A DNA stretch of 49,948 nucleotides, taken from contig JAFAQA010000033.1 in the NCBI GenBank assembly GCA_019246665.1, positions 1 to 49,948 on the forward strand. The letters are read 5' to 3'. Made by a program: the position numbers and the translations under genes. The DNA comes from Hyphomicrobiales bacterium. GTDB taxonomy: Bacteria; Pseudomonadota; Alphaproteobacteria; Rhizobiales; Beijerinckiaceae. This document shows positions 32,288 through 41,372 of this stretch, piece by piece. Each line of letters starts with the position of its first letter. Position 1 is the stretch's first letter. Below the pieces are notes generated by a model. The model was not told the origin of the DNA, ran no database searches, and saw only the letters and a list, made by a program, of their open reading frames with translations.

Positions 32288-33568
32288 TCACATTTTGCGG
32301 GACGCCGTCCGCTTCAAGAAAGGCAATTGGAACGACAGGTTAAATTTTGGTTTACGTGTCTCGGTTCGACCGGTGAGCGTTCTCGCGAGCGAGAGGCAGA
32401 TCTCGGCATGTTTGCCGCTTCCCTGGATCTCCGAAATCATGCGCCCATTATTCGCCGCCGACCCGAAGAGCTGCGCGTCAAAGGGGATGACGGTCGCCTC
32501 CGCGCCGACCTTCTCGGCGAAATCGGCGACCGAGATCTCGGGACGCTTGGGCAAGCCCATCTTGTTGAGGATGAGGCGCGGGGCGGAATCGTTCGGCCGC
32601 GCCGCCTTCAGCCATTCGTAAAGGCTCTTCGCATTGCGCAGATTGGCGAGATCGGGCTCGGCCACCAGCAGAATCTCGTCCGCGGCCAGCAGGCAGCGCT
32701 TGACGGGCGCGCTCCAGTTATGCGGCAGGTCGAGAATGATATAGGGCACGCTCGCCCGCAGCATGTCGATCAAGTGATCGAAGTTCATGTTCTCGAAATC
32801 GAGCGGGATATCGAGCATGGCCGGCGCGGCGAGCAGGCTCAAATTATCGGCGAGCGTCGACATGATCCGCTCCATCAAGGTCGGATCGAGCCGATCGGGC
32901 GCTGACACGGCGTCGACGACACCTTGCAGCGGATCATGATCGAAGTTGAGCCCCGCCGTTCCGTAGTGCAGATCGAGATCGACGATGACGGTCGCGAGCT
33001 CGAGGTGGCGCGAAAGGGTCCAGCCGAGATTATGGGCGAGCGTCGAGGCGCCGCAGCCTCCCTTGGCACCGTAGACTGCGACCACGCGGCCGAGCGGATC
33101 GGCATTCTCGCCGTGAAACAGCTCCGAGACCGACTGGATGAAGGGGAGGTGTTCGACCGGCGCGATGAGATATTCGCTGACGCCGCGCCGCATAAGCTCG
33201 CGGTAAAGCAGCACATCGTTCACGTGGCCGACGACGACGACTTTCGTGTCCGGGTCGCAGACGCCGGCCAGGCGGTCGAGGCTATCGAGCAGGGCTTCGC
33301 GATTGCCGACGGATTCGATGGCGATGACGTTCGGCGTCGAGGCTTCCGCATAGGCCTCGACGGCCGCGGGCGCGCCACCCATCTGCACCTTGACATGCAC
33401 CTTGCTCATTCGCCGGTCGGCGGCAGCCGCCTGGATCGTGCTCGCGAACTCGGGCGTTTCGCAAAAAGCCTGAAGCGAGATGCGCGGCAAAGGCATGATA
33501 TGAGGCGAAGGCGCACCTTCGCCGTTCACTTGCTCCCCCCGCTGCGCTCTCGACAGATCGCTCATCAA
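32288..33568 (-). CDS. cpaE: Pilus assembly ATPase CpaE/TadZ
   Basis: VYGAKGGCGASTLAHNLGWTLSRHLELATVIVDLDLHYGTAGLNFDHDP (MinD-like). Confidence 0.94.
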   Translation of the reverse strand: MMSDLSRAQRGEQVNGEGAPSPHIMPLPRISLQAFCETPEFASTIQAAAADRRMSKVHVKVQMGGAPAAVEAYAEASTPNVIAIESVGNREALLDSLDRLAGVCDPDTKVVVVGHVNDVLLYRELMRRGVSEYLIAPVEHLPFIQSVSELFHGENADPLGRVVAVYGAKGGCGASTLAHNLGWTLSRHLELATVIVDLDLHYGTAGLNFDHDPLQGVVDAVSAPDRLDPTLMERIMSTLADNLSLLAAPAMLDIPLDFENMNFDHLIDMLRASVPYIILDLPHNWSAPVKRCLLAADEILLVAEPDLANLRNAKSLYEWLKAARPNDSAPRLILNKMGLPKRPEISVADFAEKVGAEATVIPFDAQLFGSAANNGRMISEIQGSGKHAEICLSLARTLTGRTETRKPKFNLSFQLPFLKRTASRKM

Positions 33569-34329
33569 GGCGCTCCGCCGCCGCCGACAGTGCTGATCGT
33601 GGCCTTGTTCTTGTTACTGTCGTAATTCGTGGCCGGGTCCTGCCCCTGTCGCAATCTGGTGATCTCGTTCGAGCGTTTCACGACGTCGATGCGCTCCTCG
33701 ACATGCGGGCGCACGAGATCGATCGGATCGGCGGTTTGCGCGGCGATGTTCTGTTGATAGGCGCAGCCGAAGTTCCAATACTGCTCGTTCTCGATGCCTT
33801 CCCGCGTGCCCGAACCCGAGAGATCTTTCGGCCAGCGACCGCAGGAATGGGGCAACCTGGCGGCGAGTTCCGCGAAGCTCAGCCGGATCGGTGCCGCGAG
33901 CAAAGGATCCTCGACCATATAGGGTTGGACGGAGAGCGGGACGTGGTCGCGCGGCCCCGAAAGCGCGGCCCTGATCGCCTCGATGCCGCGCGCATCGCCC
34001 ACGGGATCGGTGCTGCCGACCGGCACGTAGGCCATCATCACGCCTTTGCCGTGCTGGCGGAATTCCTGGACGAAAGCGCGCAAATCCTGGCGCTGGCGAG
34101 AATCGAGAGGTCCTGAGTTCGCGCCGACGAAAATATCGAGCGTGCGGTTCTTATCGGTGATCACGATCGGGTGCCGGTCACGATAATCGGAAGGGTCGCG
34201 CCCGGCATTGGTCACGATGCGATCGGCGCCGCAGCCAGAGAGCGCGACAGAAAGGGCAACGCCCGCGAGAATTGCGCGCGCGGCGCATATTCCATCATCG
34301 TAGCGCGAGGAGTGAACGTGAGGGGGCAT
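33565..34329 (-). CDS. cpaD: Pilus assembly lipoprotein CpaD
   Basis: SVALSGCGADR lipobox; DYRDRHPIVITDKNRTLDIFVG; FGCAYQQNIAAQTADPIDLVRP. Confidence 0.94.
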   Translation of the reverse strand: MPPHVHSSRYDDGICAARAILAGVALSVALSGCGADRIVTNAGRDPSDYRDRHPIVITDKNRTLDIFVGANSGPLDSRQRQDLRAFVQEFRQHGKGVMMAYVPVGSTDPVGDARGIEAIRAALSGPRDHVPLSVQPYMVEDPLLAAPIRLSFAELAARLPHSCGRWPKDLSGSGTREGIENEQYWNFGCAYQQNIAAQTADPIDLVRPHVEERIDVVKRSNEITRLRQGQDPATNYDSNKNKATISTVGGGGAP

Positions 34330-34338
34330 GCGCGATCC

Positions 34339-35823
34339 TCAATCGTGGATGAAGCCGACAGAGCCGCGATAATTCGGGGGTGGCGCGTTGGCGCCCGCGA
34401 CGCCGTAGATTTTGTTGAGCTTGCCGAGCAGCAGCGTCTGCGGATCGGTCGGGTCGACGAAATTGTCGTCCGGGCGGGCGATGTCGCTCGGCGGCACCGG
34501 TTTCACGATGTAAGGCGTGACGATGATCACGAGCTCGGTTTCGTTGCGCTGATAATCCTGCGAGCGGAAGAGCGCGCCGAGAATCGGGAGCTTCATCAGC
34601 CCCGGCAAACCATTGAGGTGCGCCCTCACCTCCTGCTGGATGAGGCCTGCGAGCGCGACGGCGCCACCGGAGGGGAGCTCGACGGTCGATTCGGCCTGGC
34701 GGGTGCGCGTGCCCGGAACCGTGATGTTGACGAAGGTGAAGGTGTTCTCGAAATCGATGTCGGTGACCTCGGTGGTGAGCCGCATGCTGATGCGGCCGGG
34801 CGAGAGGACAACCGGAGTGAAGCCGAGCGTCACGCCATAGGGCTTGAAGTCAACCCCGACGGTGCAAGGCGGCGTGCCTCCGGCGCCGGTGCAGGTCTCA
34901 TTCGTCGGCACCGGAAAGGTGCCGCCCGCGGTGAATTTCGACGCTTCGCCCGAAATGGCGGTGAGCGTCGGCTCGGCGAGCACGCGCGCCACCCCATCCT
35001 TCTCGAGGGCCTTGATGTTGGCCTCGGTCTTCGCCTTGCCGGCCGAGCCGGTGATGTCGATGTTGGTGTTCGAAACCGGTTGGCTCGTCGAGTTTGTGAC
35101 GGGAAAGTCTAGGAGGAAGTCGGTCGGCGATTTGAAGACGCGCCAATTCGTGCCGGTGATGTCCATGCCAAGCTGCTTGATGATGTCGCGCCTGATCTCG
35201 GCGATGGTAACCTTGACCATCACCTGATCCTTCGCCCGGACGGTGAGCGAATTGATCACATCCCCGGGGACATCCTTGCCGCCGGCATCCGAATGTCCGA
35301 TGAAGCCCTTCGCGATATCGGCCGCCTGTTGCGCTTCGAGGGCTGAATTCACTTCGCCGGTGAGGATCACCGTGGTGTCGACGGCCGTAACCGTGATGGC
35401 CGCGTTCGGCATCGCGACCTTCAAGGTCCGGCGCAGCTTGTTCATGTCACGCCCGACCAGGATTTCGAGGTTGGCGATCTGAGCTCCTTGCGCGTCCATG
35501 ATGAAGACGCTCGTCGCCCCGTCGCTCACGGCGATCAGAAAGACCTTGCGGGTCGAGCGCACCACTGCGTTCGCAACCTTGGGATTGGCCACGAACACTT
35601 CCTTGGCGTCGCGTGGCAGATCCACGATGATCGATTTGCCGATGCCGAGATTGATCCTCTCAGGCACCGTCGGGTTGGCGCCTGTCACCCGGATCGTGGT
35701 TGGCGTATCGTCGCCAAGGCTCACCGGCACCGCCCTTGCGGCGCTCGCTGCCAGGATCGCCGAGGCGAGTGCCAGGGCCGGCAAGCAGAGCCTCGTGGTC
35801 CGGCCCCGACAAAGCGTTCGCAT
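34339..35823 (-). CDS. cpaC: Secretin CpaC/RcpA
   Basis: INLGIGKSIIVDLPRDAKEVFVANPKVANAVVRS; secretin domain VELPSGGAVALAGLIQQEVRAHLNGLPGLMKLPILGALFRS; start trimmed to MRTLCRG. Confidence 0.94.
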   Translation of the reverse strand: MRTLCRGRTTRLCLPALALASAILAASAARAVPVSLGDDTPTTIRVTGANPTVPERINLGIGKSIIVDLPRDAKEVFVANPKVANAVVRSTRKVFLIAVSDGATSVFIMDAQGAQIANLEILVGRDMNKLRRTLKVAMPNAAITVTAVDTTVILTGEVNSALEAQQAADIAKGFIGHSDAGGKDVPGDVINSLTVRAKDQVMVKVTIAEIRRDIIKQLGMDITGTNWRVFKSPTDFLLDFPVTNSTSQPVSNTNIDITGSAGKAKTEANIKALEKDGVARVLAEPTLTAISGEASKFTAGGTFPVPTNETCTGAGGTPPCTVGVDFKPYGVTLGFTPVVLSPGRISMRLTTEVTDIDFENTFTFVNITVPGTRTRQAESTVELPSGGAVALAGLIQQEVRAHLNGLPGLMKLPILGALFRSQDYQRNETELVIIVTPYIVKPVPPSDIARPDDNFVDPTDPQTLLLGKLNKIYGVAGANAPPPNYRGSVGFIHD

Positions 35824-35971
35824 TTGCCGGAAAGCGCCTGACCATAAGCATATAATCTTGTGGATTGATTTTTCTGAAGAATGGAGGCCATCCGTCAGAA
35901 TCAATCCACTTGCCGCCAGAGCTGCGATGCGCGTCAGGGAAACGAGCATGTTCTTGTGTTCCGGCTTTCGT

Positions 35972-36766
35972 TCAATTCCTGCCGCCGACGAAAGTCTGCA
36001 CGCCGTAGCGAACAACCGAGAGTTGTGCATCCTTGTCCGCGACCACCTGGGCGGCATTGGCGTCGGCAACGCTGCGCAAGGAAAGGGTGAGCGTGCCCGA
36101 GCGCTGAGCGAGCGCGATCGTGTTTACCTCGTTCGGACCGAGCTCTAGGGTCGCCGTCTCGCCGACCGCAACACGCTCGCCATTCTTTTCCTCGATGTTC
36201 GGGCCAATGGCGAGAACGCGGATGTTCTGCAGCAAAGTTTCGCTGGCGAAGACGTCAGTGCCTTGCGACTGCGAGGCTCGCCAGTCCTTGTAGATATGGA
36301 TCACGTCCACATGATCGTTCGGGAGAATAAGCGTCCCGGCGCTGTTCGAGCCTCGCTGGTCGATGCTGATGGCGAGCGCCCGCTTGCCTTCCGGAAGAAT
36401 GGCCGAAAGGTAACCGGCATCGGCCTTGATCAGCTTGTCCTTGCTCATGGGCTCGTTGGCGACGAAGGTCTCGCGCACGAGCAACCCGGTGCTCTGCGAG
36501 ATCGCGTCCGGAGCGTCCTTCTTGAGGATCATGCCCGGCGCTACCCCCTCCGCCGGCCAGGGCAGCCATTTGAGGTTGGCGGCGCTGAGCTTGGTGCCGA
36601 GCGGCAGATCGGCCGCGGCCACCAGCACTTCGCTGGCCGCGATCTTCTCGGGCTCGACGGCCACGGGAGCAGCAGGGCCGGGCTCACGCCCTCCGCTTGC
36701 GAGGTAGGCGGCGGCCAATCCGGCCACGACCGCAACGCCGATGATGGCGATACGCGCTGGTTTCAT
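35972..36766 (-). CDS. cpaB: Flp pilus assembly protein CpaB/RcpC
   Basis: VLVAAADLPLGTKLSAANLKWLPWPAEGV (SAF-like); RALAISIDQRGSNSAGTLILPNDHVDVI. Confidence 0.93.
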   Translation of the reverse strand: MKPARIAIIGVAVVAGLAAAYLASGGREPGPAAPVAVEPEKIAASEVLVAAADLPLGTKLSAANLKWLPWPAEGVAPGMILKKDAPDAISQSTGLLVRETFVANEPMSKDKLIKADAGYLSAILPEGKRALAISIDQRGSNSAGTLILPNDHVDVIHIYKDWRASQSQGTDVFASETLLQNIRVLAIGPNIEEKNGERVAVGETATLELGPNEVNTIALAQRSGTLTLSLRSVADANAAQVVADKDAQLSVVRYGVQTFVGGRN

Positions 36767-37080
36767 AACGGGACCCGAAACGATGACACAACTGGAGGCG
36801 GAGCGCCTGGAGACCTGATTTGATCAGGTAAAGGTCAAGACATGGTTAACCGGGAGTGGCGAAACGTCATTAACGAACATCAAACATGGCCAAAACCTCA
36901 CGTCATCCATGTGAATTAACACGATTATTTCAAACGTTAACCAATCTAATCTTTGTTTCAGACGAAAAGCCTTAAGCCTTGCCTGCACGGCCGAAATACA
37001 AAGGCTTGCTGATTCGCGGATCAAGTTTTTCAGTCGAGCCTTGTCTCAGCGGTGCAGGCCCCTCTCGCAGCGCGATGCGC

Positions 37081-37587
37081 TCAGTTCGAAAAAGCCCGAA
37101 GCATGATTTCCGTATGCGGCAGGATTGCCAGCGCCGCGATTGCGAGCGCGATGCCGTAGGGTATGCCCGTCTCGGGCGCATGCAACTTGAGCGCCCAAGG
37201 GAGCCGAGCCAACACCATCGGTAACGGATATCGGCGGGCGAGAAGGAGAGCTACCGTCAGGACACCGCCGAGAATGGAGGCGAGCATGAAGTAATCGAGG
37301 AGGTCGGCGAAGCCGAGCCAGAGCGCAATGCCGGCCGCGAGCTTGGCGTCGCCTCCGCCCATCCAACCGGCGGCGAACATCGCGAAGGTGACGGCCAGGA
37401 CAAGGAGGCCGGCTGCCAAATGCCAGGCAACCTCCGAGGCGGGGAGATGGCAGAGCCCAGCTACGGCGACGAAGGCGAGCGCCACGGCCGCCGTAAGCTT
37501 ATTGGGGATCGTCATGGTGGTGAGATCATAAGCGGCGGCGAAAGCCATCAGGGCCGGGAAAACGCCGAGAAACAAAAAGGACGTCAT
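37081..37587 (-). CDS. cpaA: Prepilin peptidase CpaA
   Basis: FAAAYDLTTMTIPNKL ... GWMGGGDAKLAAGIALWLG (GxGD aspartyl protease motif), hydrophobic. Confidence 0.92.
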   Translation of the reverse strand: MTSFLFLGVFPALMAFAAAYDLTTMTIPNKLTAAVALAFVAVAGLCHLPASEVAWHLAAGLLVLAVTFAMFAAGWMGGGDAKLAAGIALWLGFADLLDYFMLASILGGVLTVALLLARRYPLPMVLARLPWALKLHAPETGIPYGIALAIAALAILPHTEIMLRAFSN

Positions 37588-37620
37588 CTCATCCGCACTC
37601 AAATCTTCGCGACGCAATGC

Positions 37621-37648
37621 AAAAGGGCCGGTCGCTGCCGGCCCTTTT
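37621..37648 (-). terminator. Hairpin terminator/attenuator between flp and cpaA
   Basis: aaaagggccgg-tcgctg-ccggccctttt, exact 11-bp stem with terminal T4 on the minus strand. Confidence 0.8.
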
Positions 37649-37667
37649 GGTAGAGAGCGAAGTCATA

Positions 37668-37844
37668 TTAGTTGTTGGCGCCCGAAAGCGCCGTGCTGAC
37701 GCTCGTGAAGGTCTTGGTAAGCTGGGTGCCGACCGCCGTGATGGTGGCGATGATGACGACCGAGATGAGCGCGGCGATCAAACCATATTCGATGGCCGTC
37801 GCGCCGGACTCGTCCTTGACGAAACGAGAAACAATCGGCTTCAT
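37668..37844 (-). CDS. flp: Flp/PilA-type pilin, 58 aa (below the ORF-track cutoff)
   Basis: Reverse complement translates MKPIVSRFVKDESGATAIEYGLIAALISVVIIATITAVGTQLTKTFTSVSTALSGANN; prepilin site G/ATAIEYG. Confidence 0.97.
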   Translation of the reverse strand: MKPIVSRFVKDESGATAIEYGLIAALISVVIIATITAVGTQLTKTFTSVSTALSGANN

Positions 37845-38145
37845 TGTGGACTCCGTTACTTGTTGTGTATTCCGCGCTTCGGCTTCGTATTGTGAGCTTA
37901 GCGTGCCACGACCTTAGCCAAAGCGCCTTGAAAAGCCGTTAACCGGACAGTAAAAAAGCCGGTTCACCGCCCGATATTCTCCGGTGGTTAACACCCCGCT
38001 GACCGAATTAGCTGAATTGCGAGTTCCCAATCGCAACTCAACAGGCGACTTCCAACATCGCGTAAGTTGGCGGCACGAGAGACGGCACGCCGCGACAGTG
38101 TCCAGCCAGGCCTTTGTGCTATTGTGAATAGCCACAGAGGGACAG

Positions 38146-39930
38146 ATGGGCGACACGCGCAAGATCGCGGCAATACTGGCTGCGGATGTCGTCGGCTACA
38201 GCCGCCTCGCGGGCCTGGACGAGGACCGTACGCTGGCGCGATTGCGCGCGCTGCGCAGCGATCTCATCGATCCCACGATCGACGTGAACCGGGGTCGTGT
38301 GGTGAAGCGCACGGGCGACGGAGCCTTGGTCGAGTTCCGTAGCGTAGTCGATGCGGTACGCTGCGCGGTCGAGGTGCAGAACAGCATGGTCGATCGCAAT
38401 GCGGGGCTTGCACCTGAGCACCGCATCGAGTTCCGCATCGGCATTCACCTCGGCGACATCGTCGAAGAGAGCGACGGCGATCTGATGGGGGACGGCGTGA
38501 ATATCGCGGCACGTTTGGAGGGCCTCGCAAAGCCTGGCGCAATCTGCCTCTCTGAAGACGCCTACCGCCAAGTTAAGGCAAGACTCAATCTCTCGGTCAA
38601 CGATCTCGGTCTCACGCAGCTCAAGAACATCGCCGATCCGATCCGCGTGTATTCGCTCGATGTCGGCATCGCGGCGCGCCCGGAACTCGCGCGCGAAAGC
38701 GAGCCCGGCGCGTCAGAACTTTCCTCGCGGCGGCTGGGCTCGCCCCACAAGCCGTCAATTGCGGTGCTGCCCTTCCAGAATATGAGCGGCGACCCGGAGC
38801 AGGAATATTTCGCCGACGGCATGGTGGAGGACATCATCACCGGCATGTCGCGCATCAAATGGCTGTTCGTGATCGCGCGAAACTCGAGCTTCATCTACAA
38901 GGGCCAACCCATCGACATCAGCAAGGCCGGGCGGGAGCTCGGCGTGCGCTACGTGCTCGAAGGCAGCATCCGCAAGGCGGCTGGCCGGGTCCGTATCACC
39001 GCGCAGCTCATCGAAGCCGAGACGCTGAGGCATATTTGGGGAGAGCGTTACGACCGAGCGATCGACGACATTTTCGCCCTCCAGGACGAGATCACGATAA
39101 GCACTGTCGCGGCGATCGAGCCGAGCCTGCGCCAAGCGGAGATCGAGCGCGTCAAGCGCAAGCGGCCCGAGAGCCTCGATGCCTACGATCTCGTGCTTCG
39201 CGCATCGCCCTTGGTCTTCACCCTGATGCCCGAGGGGGCGCGGCAAGCCTTGCCGCTCCTCGAGCGCGCCTTGGCGCTCGAACCGGACTATGCGACCGCG
39301 CTCGCCTACTCCGCCTGGTGCCAAGAAACGCTTTTCGTGCGCGCCGGAATGCATGAGGACAACCGCCTCAGCATGAGCCGCTACGCGCGTGCCGCGCTCC
39401 TGCATGGGCGCGACGACGCGACCGCGCTCACCCTCGCCGGATTTTGCATCGGATTGATCGAACATGACCGTGCGGCCGCCTTCCAGGCTTTCGAAACGGC
39501 CCTGGCTCTGTCTCCCTCGTCGGCCTTCGCCTACGCCATGGGGAGCACCCTCTATGGCTGGGCCGGTGAAGCGGAGCGAGCCATCGATTGGGGCGAACGA
39601 GCCACGAGTCTCAGCCCCTTCGATCCGCTCGGCTTCATCGCTCTTGGCGGAATATTCCTGGGCCATTTCATGCGCGGGCGCGATGCGGAAGCCGCCGCGG
39701 CCGCGCGCAAGGCGATTCAGGTCAATCCCGTGTTCAGCATCAACTACATGTACCTGGTGGCGGCGCTCGCCCGCTTGGGACAAGCGGATGAGGCGAAATC
39801 GGCGGCCGCGCAGCTCCTGGAGCTGCAGCCTTCATTCAGCGTCAGACGCCAATGCGCGGCCGTGGGCGCCGCGCCTCCACTCACGGCCGCCTTCACCGAG
39901 GCGATGAGCTCGCTTGGGCTTCTGCCGTAG
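38146..39930 (+). CDS. Class III adenylate/guanylate cyclase with C-terminal TPR region
   Basis: KIAAILAADVVGYSRLAGLDEDRTLARLRALR...RVVKRTGDGALVEF...MGDGVNIAARLEGLAKPGAICLSEDAYRQV; IAVLPFQNMSGDPEQEYFADGMVEDIIT. Confidence 0.93.
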   Translation: MGDTRKIAAILAADVVGYSRLAGLDEDRTLARLRALRSDLIDPTIDVNRGRVVKRTGDGALVEFRSVVDAVRCAVEVQNSMVDRNAGLAPEHRIEFRIGIHLGDIVEESDGDLMGDGVNIAARLEGLAKPGAICLSEDAYRQVKARLNLSVNDLGLTQLKNIADPIRVYSLDVGIAARPELARESEPGASELSSRRLGSPHKPSIAVLPFQNMSGDPEQEYFADGMVEDIITGMSRIKWLFVIARNSSFIYKGQPIDISKAGRELGVRYVLEGSIRKAAGRVRITAQLIEAETLRHIWGERYDRAIDDIFALQDEITISTVAAIEPSLRQAEIERVKRKRPESLDAYDLVLRASPLVFTLMPEGARQALPLLERALALEPDYATALAYSAWCQETLFVRAGMHEDNRLSMSRYARAALLHGRDDATALTLAGFCIGLIEHDRAAAFQAFETALALSPSSAFAYAMGSTLYGWAGEAERAIDWGERATSLSPFDPLGFIALGGIFLGHFMRGRDAEAAAAARKAIQVNPVFSINYMYLVAALARLGQADEAKSAAAQLLELQPSFSVRRQCAAVGAAPPLTAAFTEAMSSLGLLP

Positions 39931-39961
39931 CGGGCCGACGCCGAACCCACTCGCCCACATT

Positions 39962-40399
39962 CTATGTTCTGGTGAAGACCGCGCTGCAGCTTCGCTGCTC
40001 ATTGCGGGTGCCGCTGCCGCTATTGCCGCTGAAGCGAGCCGTAATGCTGTAACGGATTGGGCTTCCCCCCGCGACGCGGTTGATAGCATAGGCGGGATCG
40101 CCGGTTCGCCCGGTCATCGTGAGCAGGGCGGACCCATCCGGACCTATCCGCCCGCTCAGCCGCCCGGACGGCACGCTGTTCGGCTCCTTGTAGAGCCCTA
40201 TGAACTGCCCGTTGCGCACGGTCGCGGGGAAAACCCAGCGATACCCCTTGGCACCGTCGGGCGAGGAAGCGCAATCGACCGCGACTTGCCAGGTTCCATC
40301 GAAGTCGCCCGCGGCGCTCGCCGGCATCGAGCTCATCATGAGGCCGACGCACACCCCGAGCTCAAGGAATATCATTCGAACGGCAAAGCAAGACCGCAT
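39962..40399 (-). CDS. Hypothetical secreted protein
   Basis: Signal-peptide-like N-terminus (LELGVCVGLMMSSMPASAAG) then GDFDGTWQVAVDCASSPDGAKGYRW; no firm family. Confidence 0.6.
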   Translation of the reverse strand: MRSCFAVRMIFLELGVCVGLMMSSMPASAAGDFDGTWQVAVDCASSPDGAKGYRWVFPATVRNGQFIGLYKEPNSVPSGRLSGRIGPDGSALLTMTGRTGDPAYAINRVAGGSPIRYSITARFSGNSGSGTRNEQRSCSAVFTRT

Positions 40400-40583
40400 C
40401 GGATCTCCTTTATGTTTTCATGAGCTGTTCAATGAACCATCTCTTCTAAGCTCTTTCCATGACCGCGCAATTACTGAAAATATTTGCCCGGAATGCAGGA
40501 TATTTCCGTTCACCCCCAGCGAACTCCATTTCGACTCATCCCCAAGGCGGGGATTCAGGTCCGCCTGAGGGCTGCTTATGTTT

Positions 40584-40632
40584 CTGGATTCCCGCATTCG
40601 CGGAAAAGAGCGAGGGTGAGGGCGGGAATGAG
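40584..40632. repeat. Dispersed-repeat remnant of the 'FPRxRESR' type (ggattcccgc...gcgggaatgag)
   Basis: attcccgc and gcgggaat are exact inverted arms; the minus-strand ORF reads SFPRMRESR, a hallmark of this repeat family. Confidence 0.5.
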
Positions 40633-40689
40633 CCCGGATGAGGTGCGGCAACGAGCCGCCTCGAACGATGGCTGAAGCAGCCGCGATCG

Positions 40690-40887
40690 AGCCGAAACGC
40701 GGAACGAAAATTCAATCGCGCAAGAGCTCGTTGATGCTGGTCTTGGAGCGGGTGCGCTCATCGATCTGCTTGATGATCACGGCGCAAGCAAGAGCTCGCC
40801 CGGGCTCGCCTCCGGGAAGCGGCTTGCCGGGCAAGCTTCCCGGAACGACGACCGAATAGGGCGGCACCTCGCGGATATGCACCTTGC
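40690..40887. repeat. Direct repeat copy A (dapD 3' end plus downstream flank)
   Basis: Aligned by eye to 41749-41946 with no gaps and about 22 mismatches. Confidence 0.9.
40712..40887 (-). pseudogene. dapD: Partial duplicate of the dapD C-terminus
   Basis: [57 protein letters not shown] vs intact dap[58 protein letters not shown]. Confidence 0.9.
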
Positions 40888-41008
40888 TCCAGGCTACGAG
40901 TCTTGAGGCCAGGAGTTCGAACGTATTCGGTCGCGCCACTGCTCCAGAGCACGCTGCCGTATCCGGACATTCGCCAACGTTGCTCCCGCCATCCACCTGC
41001 GTCGGTCT

Positions 41009-41365
41009 CTATTCGGCCCTCTCGTTGCGGACCGCGGGAACGTGCCGTAGGAGGTCCATTCTGTCGTGGAGGACGCGCACGATTTCGATCGTGCTTTTTG
41101 GCGCAACCCGGTACATCAGGATATGGCTTCCACGACGGCCGCGCCGCGCAACGTGGAGCGTCCGAAGACCCGCCATGATCGTGTCTCGGGCCTTGGAGCC
41201 CGCAAGATCGGGGCCGTCAGCAAGCTCGCCAATCGCCTGAATGAGCTCGTCCCGATAAACTCGCGATTGTCGCGCGCCAAAATTCTCCGCGGTCCATTTG
41301 AGGATGTTCGCAAAGTCAAGTTCCGCGGCAGCGCCGAGACGAACGCGCCATCTCCGCTCGGCCAC
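41009..41365 (-). CDS. parE: RelE/ParE family toxin
   Basis: WRVRLGAAAELDFANILKWTAENFGARQSRVYRDELIQAIGELADGPDLAGSKARD...GSHILMYRVAPKSTIEIVRVLHDRMDL. Confidence 0.88.
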   Translation of the reverse strand: MAERRWRVRLGAAAELDFANILKWTAENFGARQSRVYRDELIQAIGELADGPDLAGSKARDTIMAGLRTLHVARRGRRGSHILMYRVAPKSTIEIVRVLHDRMDLLRHVPAVRNERAE

Positions 41366-41372
41366 GACGGCC

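Noticed and set aside
40418-40651. 77-aa minus-strand ORF containing SFPRMRESR
   Set aside because: Classic spurious ORF from a dispersed repeat, so recorded as a repeat rather than a gene
40712-40996. 94-aa ORF treated as a functional small protein
   Set aside because: C-terminal 57 residues are a dapD fragment; the N-terminal part has no recognisable domain, so called a pseudogene remnant
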